Assembly (NCBI GenBank): GCA_003024175.1
Contig: MDYQ01000291.1
Coordinates: 1-16,957 of the forward strand
Direction: 5' to 3'
DNA: 16,957 nucleotides
DNA from: Planoprotostelium fungivorum
Lineage: Eukaryota; Evosea; Variosea; Cavosteliida; Cavosteliaceae
The translations under genes and the position numbers were made by a program. Below the pieces are notes generated by a model. That model was not told the origin of the DNA, made no database searches, and saw only the letters and a program-made list of their open reading frames with translations. Every line of letters starts with the position of its first letter. Within the stretch, counting starts at the first letter, position 1. Below are positions 8,888 to 16,704 of this stretch, piece after piece.

Positions 8888-9391
8888 TCACTTCTCATTC
8901 TCCACCCCAATCATCAACTTCCCAACTATGAGCGGGCCGACCTCGATGTGGTCGACCTCTCCAGAGCAATCGGCGGAGCCGAAGGTGACAAAGACGTAGT
9001 CGGAGGCGCTGTTGGCCACGTAGGGGAATGCGCTGATGCAGGACCATCTGGAGTAGCCACCACCGCTGTTCGATTGGCATTGGTTCAGACTGCCGGTGTC
9101 GGTCGTAGAGTAGCCGTCGCATGAGTTACCGAGCCACTGTACGTTCTTGAAGGAGGAGGAAGAAGAGCACTGGTACATGACGGAGTATGATCCAATGAGA
9201 GCTGTTAGAATGTTAGTTCATCTTCTTGAAGGTGATGCGGACTCACTGCTGGACGTCATGCACCTTCCGTCGCGGTAGACGCTCATATAGCTAGTACTGT
9301 TGCAGTTGCGATTGGAGTAACCAGTCGACAGGATGAGTTGAGCATGGCCCACAGAGGCAAGAGCGAGGAGCAGAAGAGCCGACTTGAACAT
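8888..9391 (-). CDS. Secreted Cys-rich protein, paralogue 2, lacking the GPI-like tail
   Basis: Two exons, 9391-9247 and 9201-8888, with a 45-nt intron in the same phase 1 position as in paralogue 1; 152 residues. Signal peptide MFKSALLLLALASVGHA; then the family pattern YRDGRCMTSS, CISAFPYVANSASDYVFV and FGSADCSGEVD. After that point the paralogues diverge: this copy reads HIEVGPLIVGKLMIGVENEK and stops, while paralogues 1 and 3 continue for about 60 residues to a hydrophobic end. It is therefore predicted to be a soluble secreted protein. The change could be a deletion or replacement of the 3' half. A possible alternative splice (donor after MIG, acceptor near 8853) gives another short hydrophilic tail, also without an anchor. 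Confidence 0.75.
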
Positions 9392-9942
9392 GATTGTGCC
9401 TGGCGAAGAATGATGGAAGTACCACCCAGGTCTGCGAACCAAGATATCTCGATGTCAACTCCACGACGCTTTTCGTCTCGTCGACTACCGCGAGACCCAC
9501 TCGCTCACTAACGAGGCAATGGAGGCATTACTCAAGGAAAATGGTCAGATTGACCTTAAAATAGCGTGTTCTGACTTTTTCACCCGATTCCGTGTATGGA
9601 GGAAATCGCCGAGAAGATCGTCTGTTTTGGTTGGTGTCAAAATTTGAATTGTCCTGTCACTCCCGCATGACAGTTCTATCATTCTTGGTTATACTTCTTA
9701 AATGTGATATCCTGAGTTTTCCCTTCCTGAGTGCTCTATACAGATGTATAACCCTCTATATACATTCGCTGCGTTTGACCACCGAGGGCCGCAGAAGGCC
9801 TCGAACCCGCCTGATGGTCCGCTGTGGAGAACTGTCATGGGATTGGTTGAAAATATCTTCTGCAGGACAAGGGAGGGAACTCGAACTCATCGTACGTATG
9901 TGAAGAGACACGCGATCCTTGTTCCACAAACCAACACTTTAT
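9392..9942. other. Intergenic, with a possible plus-strand coding fragment
   Basis: About 550 bases between paralogues 2 and 3. A plus-strand frame stays open from about 9417 to a TGA at 9645-9647 and looks protein-like (LVDYRETHSLTNEAMEALLK, then QIDLKIACSDFFTRF), but it has no ATG before 9519 and overlaps the promoter of paralogue 2. It could be a gene fragment, an exon or chance. I saw nothing else I could support; the GGTTCGAGGCC near 9790-9800 on the minus strand is not part of a foldable tRNA. Confidence 0.3.
9403..9414 (-). promoter_or_regulatory. Conserved 12-nt 5' element of secreted paralogue 2
   Basis: Plus-strand GCGAAGAATGAT (minus ATCATTCTTCGC), again beginning exactly 12 bases from the start codon. 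The GATARAA block found upstream in paralogues 1 and 3 is not obvious here. Confidence 0.55.
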
Positions 9943-9943
9943 T
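9938..9943 (-). terminator. AATAAA overlapping the stop codon of secreted paralogue 3
   Basis: The minus-strand TAA stop (9945-9943) is followed directly by ATAAAG, so the signal starts on the last base of the stop, exactly as in paralogue 1. Confidence 0.65.
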
Positions 9944-10954
9944 TAAAGAATAGTCAAGACGGCGAATAAGAGTCCCACGGAAACAAAGACCGAGCTGGCT
10001 GAGCTCTGCAATCTTGTGACGTATCCGGCGAGCGTAGCGCTGTTTCCGCAGAGAGTGATGGTCGATCTCTGATCTAGAGTCTTGGTGCATGCAGATGCGG
10101 CGCACGAAGTGTTCGCGTTCTCTCCCTGAGAGACACTGATGTATCCCACGTCTCCAGTGCAGTCGGTCGAGCCAAAGTTGACTGTGAGACGATCGGATGC
10201 GCTGTTGGCGGTGTAGGGAAATGCACTGACGCAGGCGAATTTGGTGTAACCGGTGTCAGTGACCACACATTGGTTGACGTTCGAACTGTTGCCGGAGGTG
10301 TAGCTACCGGAGCAGGAGCTGCCCAGGTACGTCGATGCCTTCACGGTGGAACCCGAGCAGGAATACGATGCACAAGAATCATATAACGTAGCGTCATTCT
10401 ACTGTATTGAATGTCCAGCGATTTACTCTCCTGGTTTGGCACTTCGCCGCCTGGGAATTGAATCAGCAATACTTCACCAGTTGTTATGTATCCCGTATCA
10501 ATCTCACTTCACAAGACAACTTCTCGACCTAGAAATATGACGATCTCTGTATCGCAATAATTTTCGAGTGTTTTCAAGATAACTTCGTTCGGAGTTGACC
10601 AAATTGAACCAAATCAGTTTTATTGTGGTCTTCTGGTACACGTCTATCTGTGTGTAGCATCTAGTCTGATGCGGAAGAGGCAGGAGTGCTCATTTCGAAA
10701 ACTCGCGATAATACGCGGACATAAGGGTACGTTATATTATTCTTGTGGCCGAGAAGGTGAAGATGAAGTCTGTAGAGTTCAGAAGGGATTCGGTGAGAGG
10801 AACAAGACTCACCACTGGTCATGCACTTTCCATCACGATACACGGTGTATCCGGTGCCGTTGGCACATTGGTCGTTCGAGAAGGTGGACTTTTGAATGAG
10901 CTGGGTCTGGCCGAGAGCAACAAGGGCGAGGAGGAGGAGAGCCGACTTGAGCAT
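9943..10954 (-). pseudogene. Secreted Cys-rich protein, paralogue 3, disrupted by an inserted element
   Basis: Exon 1 (10954-10813, 142 nt) and the 43-nt intron (10812-10770) have exactly the lengths seen in paralogue 1. Exon 2 starts at 10769 (DFIFTFSA), but after 22 bases runs into a 377-bp element and meets a stop within it. The coding frame resumes at 10370 (SYSCSGSTVKAS) and continues to the TAA at 9943, with CVSAFPYTANSASD, FGSTDCTG and a hydrophobic GPI-like end (SVFVSVGLLFAVLTIL). Conceptually removing the element with one copy of the duplicated flank base leaves a frame of the expected length, and this block then has the same 18 residues as in paralogue 1. I found no GT-AG pair that would splice the element out in frame, so this copy is probably inactive, and recently so since the rest of the frame is clean. 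Alternatively the 3' part could be transcribed separately. Confidence 0.75.
10371..10747. mobile_element. 377-bp MITE-like element with 20-bp terminal inverted repeats
   Basis: Left end CACAAGAATCATATAACGTA (10371-10390) and right end TACGTTATATTATTCTTGTG (10728-10747) are inverted repeats with 19 of 20 matches. The interior is AT-rich and has no convincing transposase frame, so it is a non-autonomous element. Flanks are CGATG and GCCGA, consistent with a one-base (G) or two-base (GC) target duplication, depending on where the ends are drawn. It interrupts the coding exon of secreted paralogue 3. I cannot assign it to a transposon superfamily; the ends do not begin CAGNG as in typical hAT elements. 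Confidence 0.8.
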
Positions 10955-10965
10955 TGCAAGTTTGT

Positions 10966-10977
10966 GTGAAGAATGTT
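10966..10977 (-). promoter_or_regulatory. Conserved 12-nt 5' element of secreted paralogue 3
   Basis: Plus-strand GTGAAGAATGTT (minus AACATTCTTCAC), 12 bases from the start codon of paralogue 3, with GATAAAAA directly upstream. The promoter therefore appears preserved although the coding exon is broken. The remaining space to 11250 shows no gene I can support. Confidence 0.55.
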
Positions 10978-11250
10978 TTTATCTGGTCCATACATCACAG
11001 CTTGCGACCTCCAAACATCTCGTTAACTGCCGTGAAGCCGTTTCGTTAGAGATCACGGGTTTTATCCAAAGCATAACTCAGTTGTTGACCCGTACTCAGT
11101 CAAATGAGAACCAGGGACAACAGCATATTTTACCACGACCACAGGGAAATTTCTTTTATTCTCTTCTCTATACGTCATCGATCGTGCCTACCACACGAAG
11201 AAGCAACTTCCGATGCTCATCATCCTCATCGCATCTCGTTCTTGAATCTT

Positions 11251-12399
11251 TTATACACTATCTACGATGTCTGGTGTAGACACGGAGGATTTAGAGGAGG
11301 AGAGGACCAAGGAAGGTCTTCTGGTGGGCGGTCTTCTCTTCTGAACGCTCGAGCTGGTGGATAATCCCTTCTTCAGATGTATCTGTCGCGTGTGAGTAGG
11401 TGTGTGCTACGTCTGAAGATGGAATGTCACCAGAGGTGGAGGAGATGAAGAGGGTATATCAGAGATCGAATTGGATCGTTGTAGTTGGCAAGGTGGCGCG
11501 GCCGCGGAAGCTGAGAATCGTTTGGTATTGGAGGAATGAAATGAAGTTGATGCTCACCCTCCAATTTCGCGCTGATTCTCCTCTGCATCTCTGACATGGT
11601 GGCCGACTTGGTTAAGAGGGAGGGTAGAGAACCAAATTTCAATGGTATCGGTCGCTTCTCTACTTTCTTTGTCTCCTCTTCCTTCGGCGTCTCCTCTTCC
11701 AGCTTCTTTGCACTCTCGCTCACCAAACCCGATGGCACCAGTTGTTTCGATGGGACATCACGATCATCGACACTCGTGGGTTTGAGCTCTTCCTTTGTAG
11801 GTGATGGAGGTGGGATGAGGAAGAGTGGACGTGGAGGTGTGCTCTTCGATCTGAAGCGGTCTTCGGATAAAGCCGCTTCTTTCGTGAGGATCTGACGAAG
11901 ATGAGATGTTGTTGATTCGTTTGGGTGTGATGGATTTCACCTCGCGAATGAGACTCGATCTCCGAACGAGGGCAGGTGGGCTCTTGATGGAATTGGGTGG
12001 AGATCCCTGAGAGGATGGTGAGGCTTGGGATTTTGGAAGACGTCGCTCACGTTGATGGGTCGTTCGGTGGAAGAAGATGGAGAGAGAATGGGAGGTGAGA
12101 GCACCGATGCCGACGTTGATGGCTGTATCTCATCGCTATCTGTGTCACTATCTGAGATCTAAATTCACATTCAGTTGATGATTTATGTGGAATCAATCAC
12201 CTCCTCATCTGATTCGATATATTCTACATCCACAGAGGCGACTATCTTCGGATCAGATTGAACGAAACTGTTTTAGTCCCACCTGATGTGGAGGAATCAT
12301 TTCTGACGGGGCCCGTCAACATCTGTTAGTCCGTCATTGCTGTGTGCGTGAAGCGACGCTCACCTTCTTTGCCTCACGAACCTTCTCTAGCATGTCCAT
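11251..12399 (-). CDS. Ser/Pro/Lys-rich, probably disordered protein; N-terminus uncertain
   Basis: Not recognised. Exons downward: 12399-12364, 12322-12283, 12241-12201, 12158-12051, 12006-11941, 11891-11558, 11510-11431, 11382-11251; all phases agree, 278 residues if translation starts at the ATG at 12399 (MDMLEKVREAKK). The helix reads on upstream (VRSLELTERSIMDMLEKV) and an acceptor at 12441 (GTGTAG) would let an extra N-terminal exon join, so the true start may be higher. Features: short coiled coil, acidic ISDSDTDSDE, Pro-rich PPRPLFLIPPPSPTKEE, a charged EEETPKEEETKKVEK run, and a helix MSEMQRRISAKLEG after KFGSLPSLLTKS. The end is Ser/Arg-rich (KRRPPTRRPSLV). The Pro-Arg pieces could bind SH3-type domains and the SP/TP sites suit phosphorylation, making a signalling or cytoskeletal scaffold plausible, but this is inference. 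The two introns of 44 and 49 nt on either side of 12006-11941 were placed by frame changes. Confidence 0.65.
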
Positions 12400-12440
12400 G
12401 ATACTTCTCTCGGTCAACTCAAGAGACCTAACTCGCTCAG

Positions 12441-12699
12441 CTACACGATGCCGAATGCATCCTCACTGTAGGTACTTTGGAACATCATCTTGGAGGATGG
12501 TTGGTGTCAACAACCGAAACAATTCCATGCCGCTCTTCTTTTGATCCCCCACAGAAAGTATTGAACTCTAACGTGTCAACCCCTGAGGTAGCACCTGTCA
12601 GCTCAACACGTTCAACAGAAACAAGAGATGCTCTTCTCCTGCGACTTTGGGTCACATTCCAAAATGCGAACATCGTAAGGTGACTGATAGAGGTTCTCA
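12441..12699. other. Unassigned stretch between the disordered-protein gene and the RRM gene
   Basis: Presumably the promoter and possibly a first exon of the preceding gene. Both strands hold open frames of similar quality: minus 12700-12485 (LVSVERVELTGATSGVDTLE) and plus 12477-12683 (STPEVAPVSSTRSTETRDAL). Neither could be connected convincingly to a neighbour. The minus ATG at 12700 overlaps the AATAAA of the RRM gene, which argues against it as a start. Confidence 0.3.
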
Positions 12700-12705
12700 T
12701 TTATT
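12700..12705 (-). terminator. AATAAA poly(A) signal of the RRM gene
   Basis: Minus-strand AATAAA 16 bases after the TAG stop at 12724-12722, implying a 3' UTR of roughly 30-50 bases. Confidence 0.6.
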
Positions 12706-12721
12706 TGAGTGGAACGTAGAT

Positions 12722-15700
12722 CTATCGCAGAGGGGGTGATTGATTCATGCGAGTCCAAACGTTGGGGCCGCCCCTCATCTTGATGGAGAGGAGCTCGCGG
12801 GTGATGGGATCGGTGATGGTGATCATCTTGCCTCCGTAGATGTGATAGGCGCTACGTTGTAATTTGACGTCCAATTCTACTTCCACCTGTTTCCATCAGC
12901 ATCGCATGATGCATCGTGCCGATGATGGATTCTCACTTTGTCACTGTTTGGAAGTGGTTTCAGGCGTATGAGGTGCTTGTCAACCAATGACTTGATGTCT
13001 TTGCGTAAGTACAGACCGTTTGACACGTGATTCGTTCCTCTATACCACAGCGGTTGTATCCAAGCTGCAGCGCAGGCCTCTCTGACCGGACAATCTGGAA
13101 TATTCAATCTACAACGTTGTAGATGACCTCACCTGTCAGGAGACATTTCTTATATCGTTCCGCCGTGTTGGCGCGAAATTCGTCCATGGTGTATACCTTG
13201 TGAGAGTGCGGATTTTCCTGGGAATTTCCCCCGATCAATCTCCGAAGTTGTTCGGAGATTCCGTCGTTGGAGACGAGAACAGGGGGTGGGGGTAGCTGTG
13301 ACCGTGAGCGTTATAGATGGATGAAATTAAATTTATACCTTGACATAATTGAGGGGATTCTTTGAATCGGCCACAACGTCTGGGTGGTAGAAGGGTAAGG
13401 CGACGGGGGGTGCTACCGTTGGAATATGTGCGGCGGAGGCGACAGGTACCACGTGCTGTGAGGAAGATCAGGGACGTTGTAGATGGACAATAAAATGGAA
13501 TAAAATGTACCGTCTGGAGGGGAATGACTCGTTCCGGCTGCGGGCCGCGGTTGGCATCGTTCGGCTGTAGAAATGAACTTAACGATCTACAACGATGTAG
13601 ATGGTTCACCTTCACCGCGTGTTGTTCTTTCGTGGGGGTGATCGCCACATTCTGCGTACCCTCTATGACCTGAGTGACGTCAATCTACAACGAGCCACTC
13701 TCCCCTTCTCACCTCCATCTTTCTCTTCTTGGGAGTGTTCTTATCGTCTCCCTTGCCTCGGTTGTGATCTCGGTTATTTTGATTGTCTTTGTATTGTCTG
13801 TTGTTGTCTTCTCTATTTCTCTTCTTCATCATCGGTTGATCCATGTTGTAATCGATGGATATAGGAGCTCCGTTGATAATGGCACCTGCGATGGTCTACA
13901 ACGTTGTAGATGGTGATAGGATTCTCACCTTGGAGGTCGTTCAAAGCATTCTTCGCATCGTCTTCTCCTTCAAAATCCACGACACCAAAGATCTGTTCAT
14001 CACCATCACTTATGATCAAGATGACGATGACAGATCATGATGATGAGATGATCGTCATCATGAAAGTGATCATGAGCTGATGGCTCACCTCAGTCATTCC
14101 CATTCGAGACATCTCCACGTGAGTCACGTGACCATATTTTCCGAATAATTTCGAAATCTCCTCGGGTGAATTGAACCCGGGGTGCGTACTGACACGTAAC
14201 GATCGGCTGAATTCTTGCTTACCGAATCGGATGATGATCTTCATGTTTCCCATGAATGCTCCATCGAGGAAAAATCTGAGAGCATGAGTTTCATTGTAAT
14301 GAAATAGATCTACCTGGCGTTGGCGGCGCTGGGTACGGTGAAGAAATCGACAAAAGCTGTACGTGTTCATGATGATGAGGTGATGATCGTGTTCATGACT
14401 TACCGTGAGCTTTCATCTTGAAGATCTTGATCGTCTCAATCTCACCATAAGGTGAAAATCTATGATTCAGATCAGAATGAGACCGTGACATCGAGAGGAG
14501 CGAGAGAAAGATAAATAGAAGACGCAGATTCGATTGGACGATGCATCGGCTGTGTACTGACCTGTCTCGTAGTTTGGTGTCAGTGATGTCTTTTTCATCG
14601 ATGTTCCCGATCCACAGATGTCTCGTCTGAAGGAAACTGTCGTTTCTTGGAATGGCCTGATTATTTTCAATGAATGATACGTGTTGGCATAGACAGGATC
14701 TGTCGTCGATTTTGTGTATGGGAGTGTGATATATTCTATCGTATTATGATATCATTTGGGCTTCATCACGATCGTATTTCCAAACTCACGCTTTTGACGT
14801 GTAACTCTCTTCCTCCCAAGGTCCTGTTTGTCGCATCAGAATGGGACGCGACATCACTTGATATGTCTTCACTCACTGTCCTTGCATCTTTGTCATCACA
14901 ATACTCGCATCCATTCGATTCTTGAAGAAGACGTAAACTGCCTCGCTCTCCTGTTTGGAATGAATATGAATGATCTTGATTTTATTATCGGTCTACAACT
15001 CGCCTGAGAATACGTCCACTCTCCCTCCGGTGTAGCGTGCTCTTTCACCATGAACAAGAGTTGTTCGTGCATTTCTGAATCGTTGAGAACATTCTCGAAG
15101 GCGAGACAGATTCTAGATTCATCTGCGGGAACCTGCATCATGATGTCGGTGCATGCCGTGATGTCTTTGCAGTTGAACTTACTGGTTCGAAGGCAGCTCG
15201 AAGGGCCAGACGATGACTGGCGAGATATTGCATGAGGCCATTGTCTTTGATGTCACCTGATGAAGGTGAGGTGATGAACGGGGTCGTATGTATGTCATCT
15301 ACCTCTCTGTATGGCAGTTTTCGCTCGATTTGACTCTTCGATGCAAGCGAATGTGATCACGAGCTCTCGCTTGTTGGCTGCATGAGGTCAGACGTGGAGA
15401 GACAATAAATGTCAGAAACGTACTCTGTGGATTTGTTTCTAATTTTTGTTCTTCTATCCTTCCCAAATGTTGGCACATTTTGGATGTGTTCATCAGGAGA
15501 TCTTCTTCACTGATGCTGGACGTGTTACCATCGATGAATACCTTCAGTCTTTTACTGAATCGGTCCTGATGCTTTTCAAAGACGACGAATCTGAATGATC
15601 ATCAACGGACTATAGGAAGCGAAGATACTCACTTATCCGCGATGTCTTCTTTCTTTGATTTTTTGTCATCCTCCGCATCCTTTGCTAGATTAGAATGGAA

Positions 15701-15757
15701 TGATGATTGAAGGGGAATCGGATGTTCTACCTCTAAAGGAGAAACAGAGCGGTCCAT
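12722..15757 (-). CDS. Nuclear protein with four RRM-like domains (Spen/RBM15-like order), novel C-terminus
   Basis: RNA-binding protein, 653 residues, 20 exons: 15757-15731, 15679-15633, 15590-15424, 15377-15303, 15256-15183, 15132-15004, 14950-14877, 14823-14790, 14656-14562, 14459-14404, 14356-14314, 14275-14089, 13992-13929, 13885-13713, 13669-13610, 13564-13511, 13455-13339, 13295-13133, 13094-12937, 12886-12722. Every junction is in phase. RRM1: RNP2 LKVFIDG (40-46), RNP1 region RELVITFAC (84-92). RRM2 is degenerate: RICLAFENV (137-145), EAVYVFFKN (176-184). RRM3: RHLWIGNI (221-228), KAFVDFF (259-265), KIIIRFG. RRM4: SLRVSTHPGF (299-308), IFGVVDFEGEDDAKNAL (337-353). RHLWIGN recalls Spen/RBM15 proteins, but no SPOC domain is seen. 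After RRM4 come an Asn/Asp/Arg-rich stretch, an NLS (PKKRKM, 409-414), a Pro-rich linker and a conserved-looking domain of about 120 residues (CPVREACAAAWIQPLWYR, RSAYHIYGGKMITITDP). One intron is GC-AG; several carry the TCTACAAC palindrome. Role in splicing or transcription is inference. Confidence 0.85.
13107..13124. repeat. 18-bp palindrome ATCTACAACGTTGTAGAT inside a 38-nt intron
   Basis: Perfect palindrome filling almost half of intron 13095-13132 of the RRM gene. A 16-bp core copy is at 13895-13910 in intron 13886-13928, and an 18-bp near-palindrome (ATCTACAACGATGTAGAT) at 13585-13602 in intron 13565-13609. Half sites stand at 13475-13485, 13683-13692 and 14991-15000, all in introns of the same gene. 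Confidence 0.95.
14951..15003 (-). other. GC-AG intron in the RRM gene
   Basis: Fifty-three bases with donor CAG|GCGAGT and acceptor AAACAG|GAG. Removing it joins WTYSQ to ESEAVYVFF in phase 0 and restores RRM2; the only nearby GT gives a wrong frame and retention gives a stop. The donor is a normal GTGAGT with T to C at position 2. Confidence 0.8.
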
Positions 15758-15981
15758 TGTTTAATAACAGTCAAAATCTCTTTGATCTCTTTGATCTCTG
15801 CTGATCCGGTTGCGTCAGCCAGTTAATGACAAACCCGGATTTAAATCGAAAATTTCGCGAACTGACTACAATACAACAGCAATCGAATTTCGGTGATATT
15901 TCTTCAGTACAATCGTACAGTGGTACATCGATTCATAGCTGAGAGAGATTCCATTCACATCAGTCACATAATGGAATGCAT
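15758..15981. promoter_or_regulatory. Promoter of the RRM gene and 3' flank of the zipper gene
   Basis: 224 bases without a gene. Close to the RRM start is a short direct repeat of TTTGATCTC (about 15780-15804). No AATAAA was seen after the stop of the zipper gene on the minus strand. Confidence 0.45.
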
Positions 15982-16606
15982 TCAGAAATTGAGTGGAGTG
16001 CACTGTACGTCGATGATGGTATTGACAAAATCGGTCAATATGTCAGCAATATCAGCCGAGGGCGCGACTGTGAGATCCTCAGGCAATACCCAAAAATTGT
16101 TTATCTCGATGTGAATGATGTTGACTATTCTCGTATTCAAAAACGGTATGTTGTTGTCATAGAGGGTGAATGCCTCAATTGCTTTTGTGAAGATTGGTTC
16201 ATAGATGACATAGAGGTCGTGCGATCCATGCGGGGACGTGAGAGCTTTCATCGGGTTAGGTGCGAATATATTCTTTTTTGGTTGCATTACCTCTCCGACC
16301 GAGGAACTTGATCTTCTCAAACGCTGATCGTAGTGCAACTCTTTGTATACCTCTTTCGCTTGTGTCTGTAGATTCTGAAGGTCGGTGTGGAGTTGATGGG
16401 TGGTCTGTAAATTCTGTTGGAGAAAGTGTGCCGCCCGCTGTATGATGTTCAATGATCCCGACTTAATGTCTTACGCTTGTGTGGACGATCGAAACTGAAT
16501 GGCAAAGTAGTGTCACCTCTCTCTGCGCGGTTAGGACAATCTGAAACTCTTCGATCCGCATGCGCAGCATCTCATTCTCGGCTTTAAGGTCAGCCTCCGT
16601 CCTCAT
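15982..16606 (-). CDS. Small leucine-zipper-like coiled-coil protein, unknown function
   Basis: Two exons, 16606-16517 and 16437-15982, separated by a 79-nt intron in phase 0; 181 residues. The ATG at 16606 begins MRTEADLKAENEMLRMRIEE, a heptad pattern continuing through QQNLQTTHQLHTDLQNLQTQ to about residue 65. No basic DNA-binding region precedes the coil, so a bZIP factor is not supported. A basic, Ser-rich hinge (RLRRSSSS) leads to a C-terminal half of about 80 residues that looks folded (LYVIYEPIFTKAIEAFTLYD, ending in an Ile-rich helix and CTPLNF). The coil probably dimerises. I do not recognise the family; the C-terminal half would be the best query. Confidence 0.6.
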
Positions 16607-16663
16607 GTTTGTTCTATTACCCCGGGTACTATAGGCCTCCTCTCCAAGCAACAGAGCGAATCA

Positions 16664-16669
16664 TTTATT
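16664..16669 (-). terminator. AATAAA poly(A) signal of the right-edge gene
   Basis: Minus-strand AATAAA 35 bases past the TGA at 16707-16705, only about 60 bases before the start codon of the zipper gene, showing how tightly same-strand genes are packed. Confidence 0.6.
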
Positions 16670-16704
16670 TCTCAGAACTTTTCTCGCGCAGATTCATCCG
16701 GGTG

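Noticed and set aside
9780-9860. Possible tRNA because of GGTTCGAGGCC on the minus strand
   Set aside because: The T-arm has a mismatch and no matching acceptor, D or anticodon arms could be placed around it.
12344-12544. Plus-strand frame opposite the start of the disordered-protein gene
   Set aside because: It overlaps a well-supported minus-strand coding exon and has no neighbours to splice to.
13235-13648. Continuous minus-strand frame of 137 residues in the RRM gene
   Set aside because: It reads through several exon-intron junctions with good GT-AG signals in changing frames; the spliced reading matches the neighbouring phases instead.
15976-16311. Plus-strand frame opposite the zipper gene
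   Set aside because: It is the antisense shadow of exon 16437-15982, which joins in phase to a coiled-coil exon; the plus frame has no splice partners.
16463-16651. bZIP transcription factor call for the zipper gene
   Set aside because: There is no basic region with the N-x7-R pattern before the heptads, and the first ATG lies directly at the coil.
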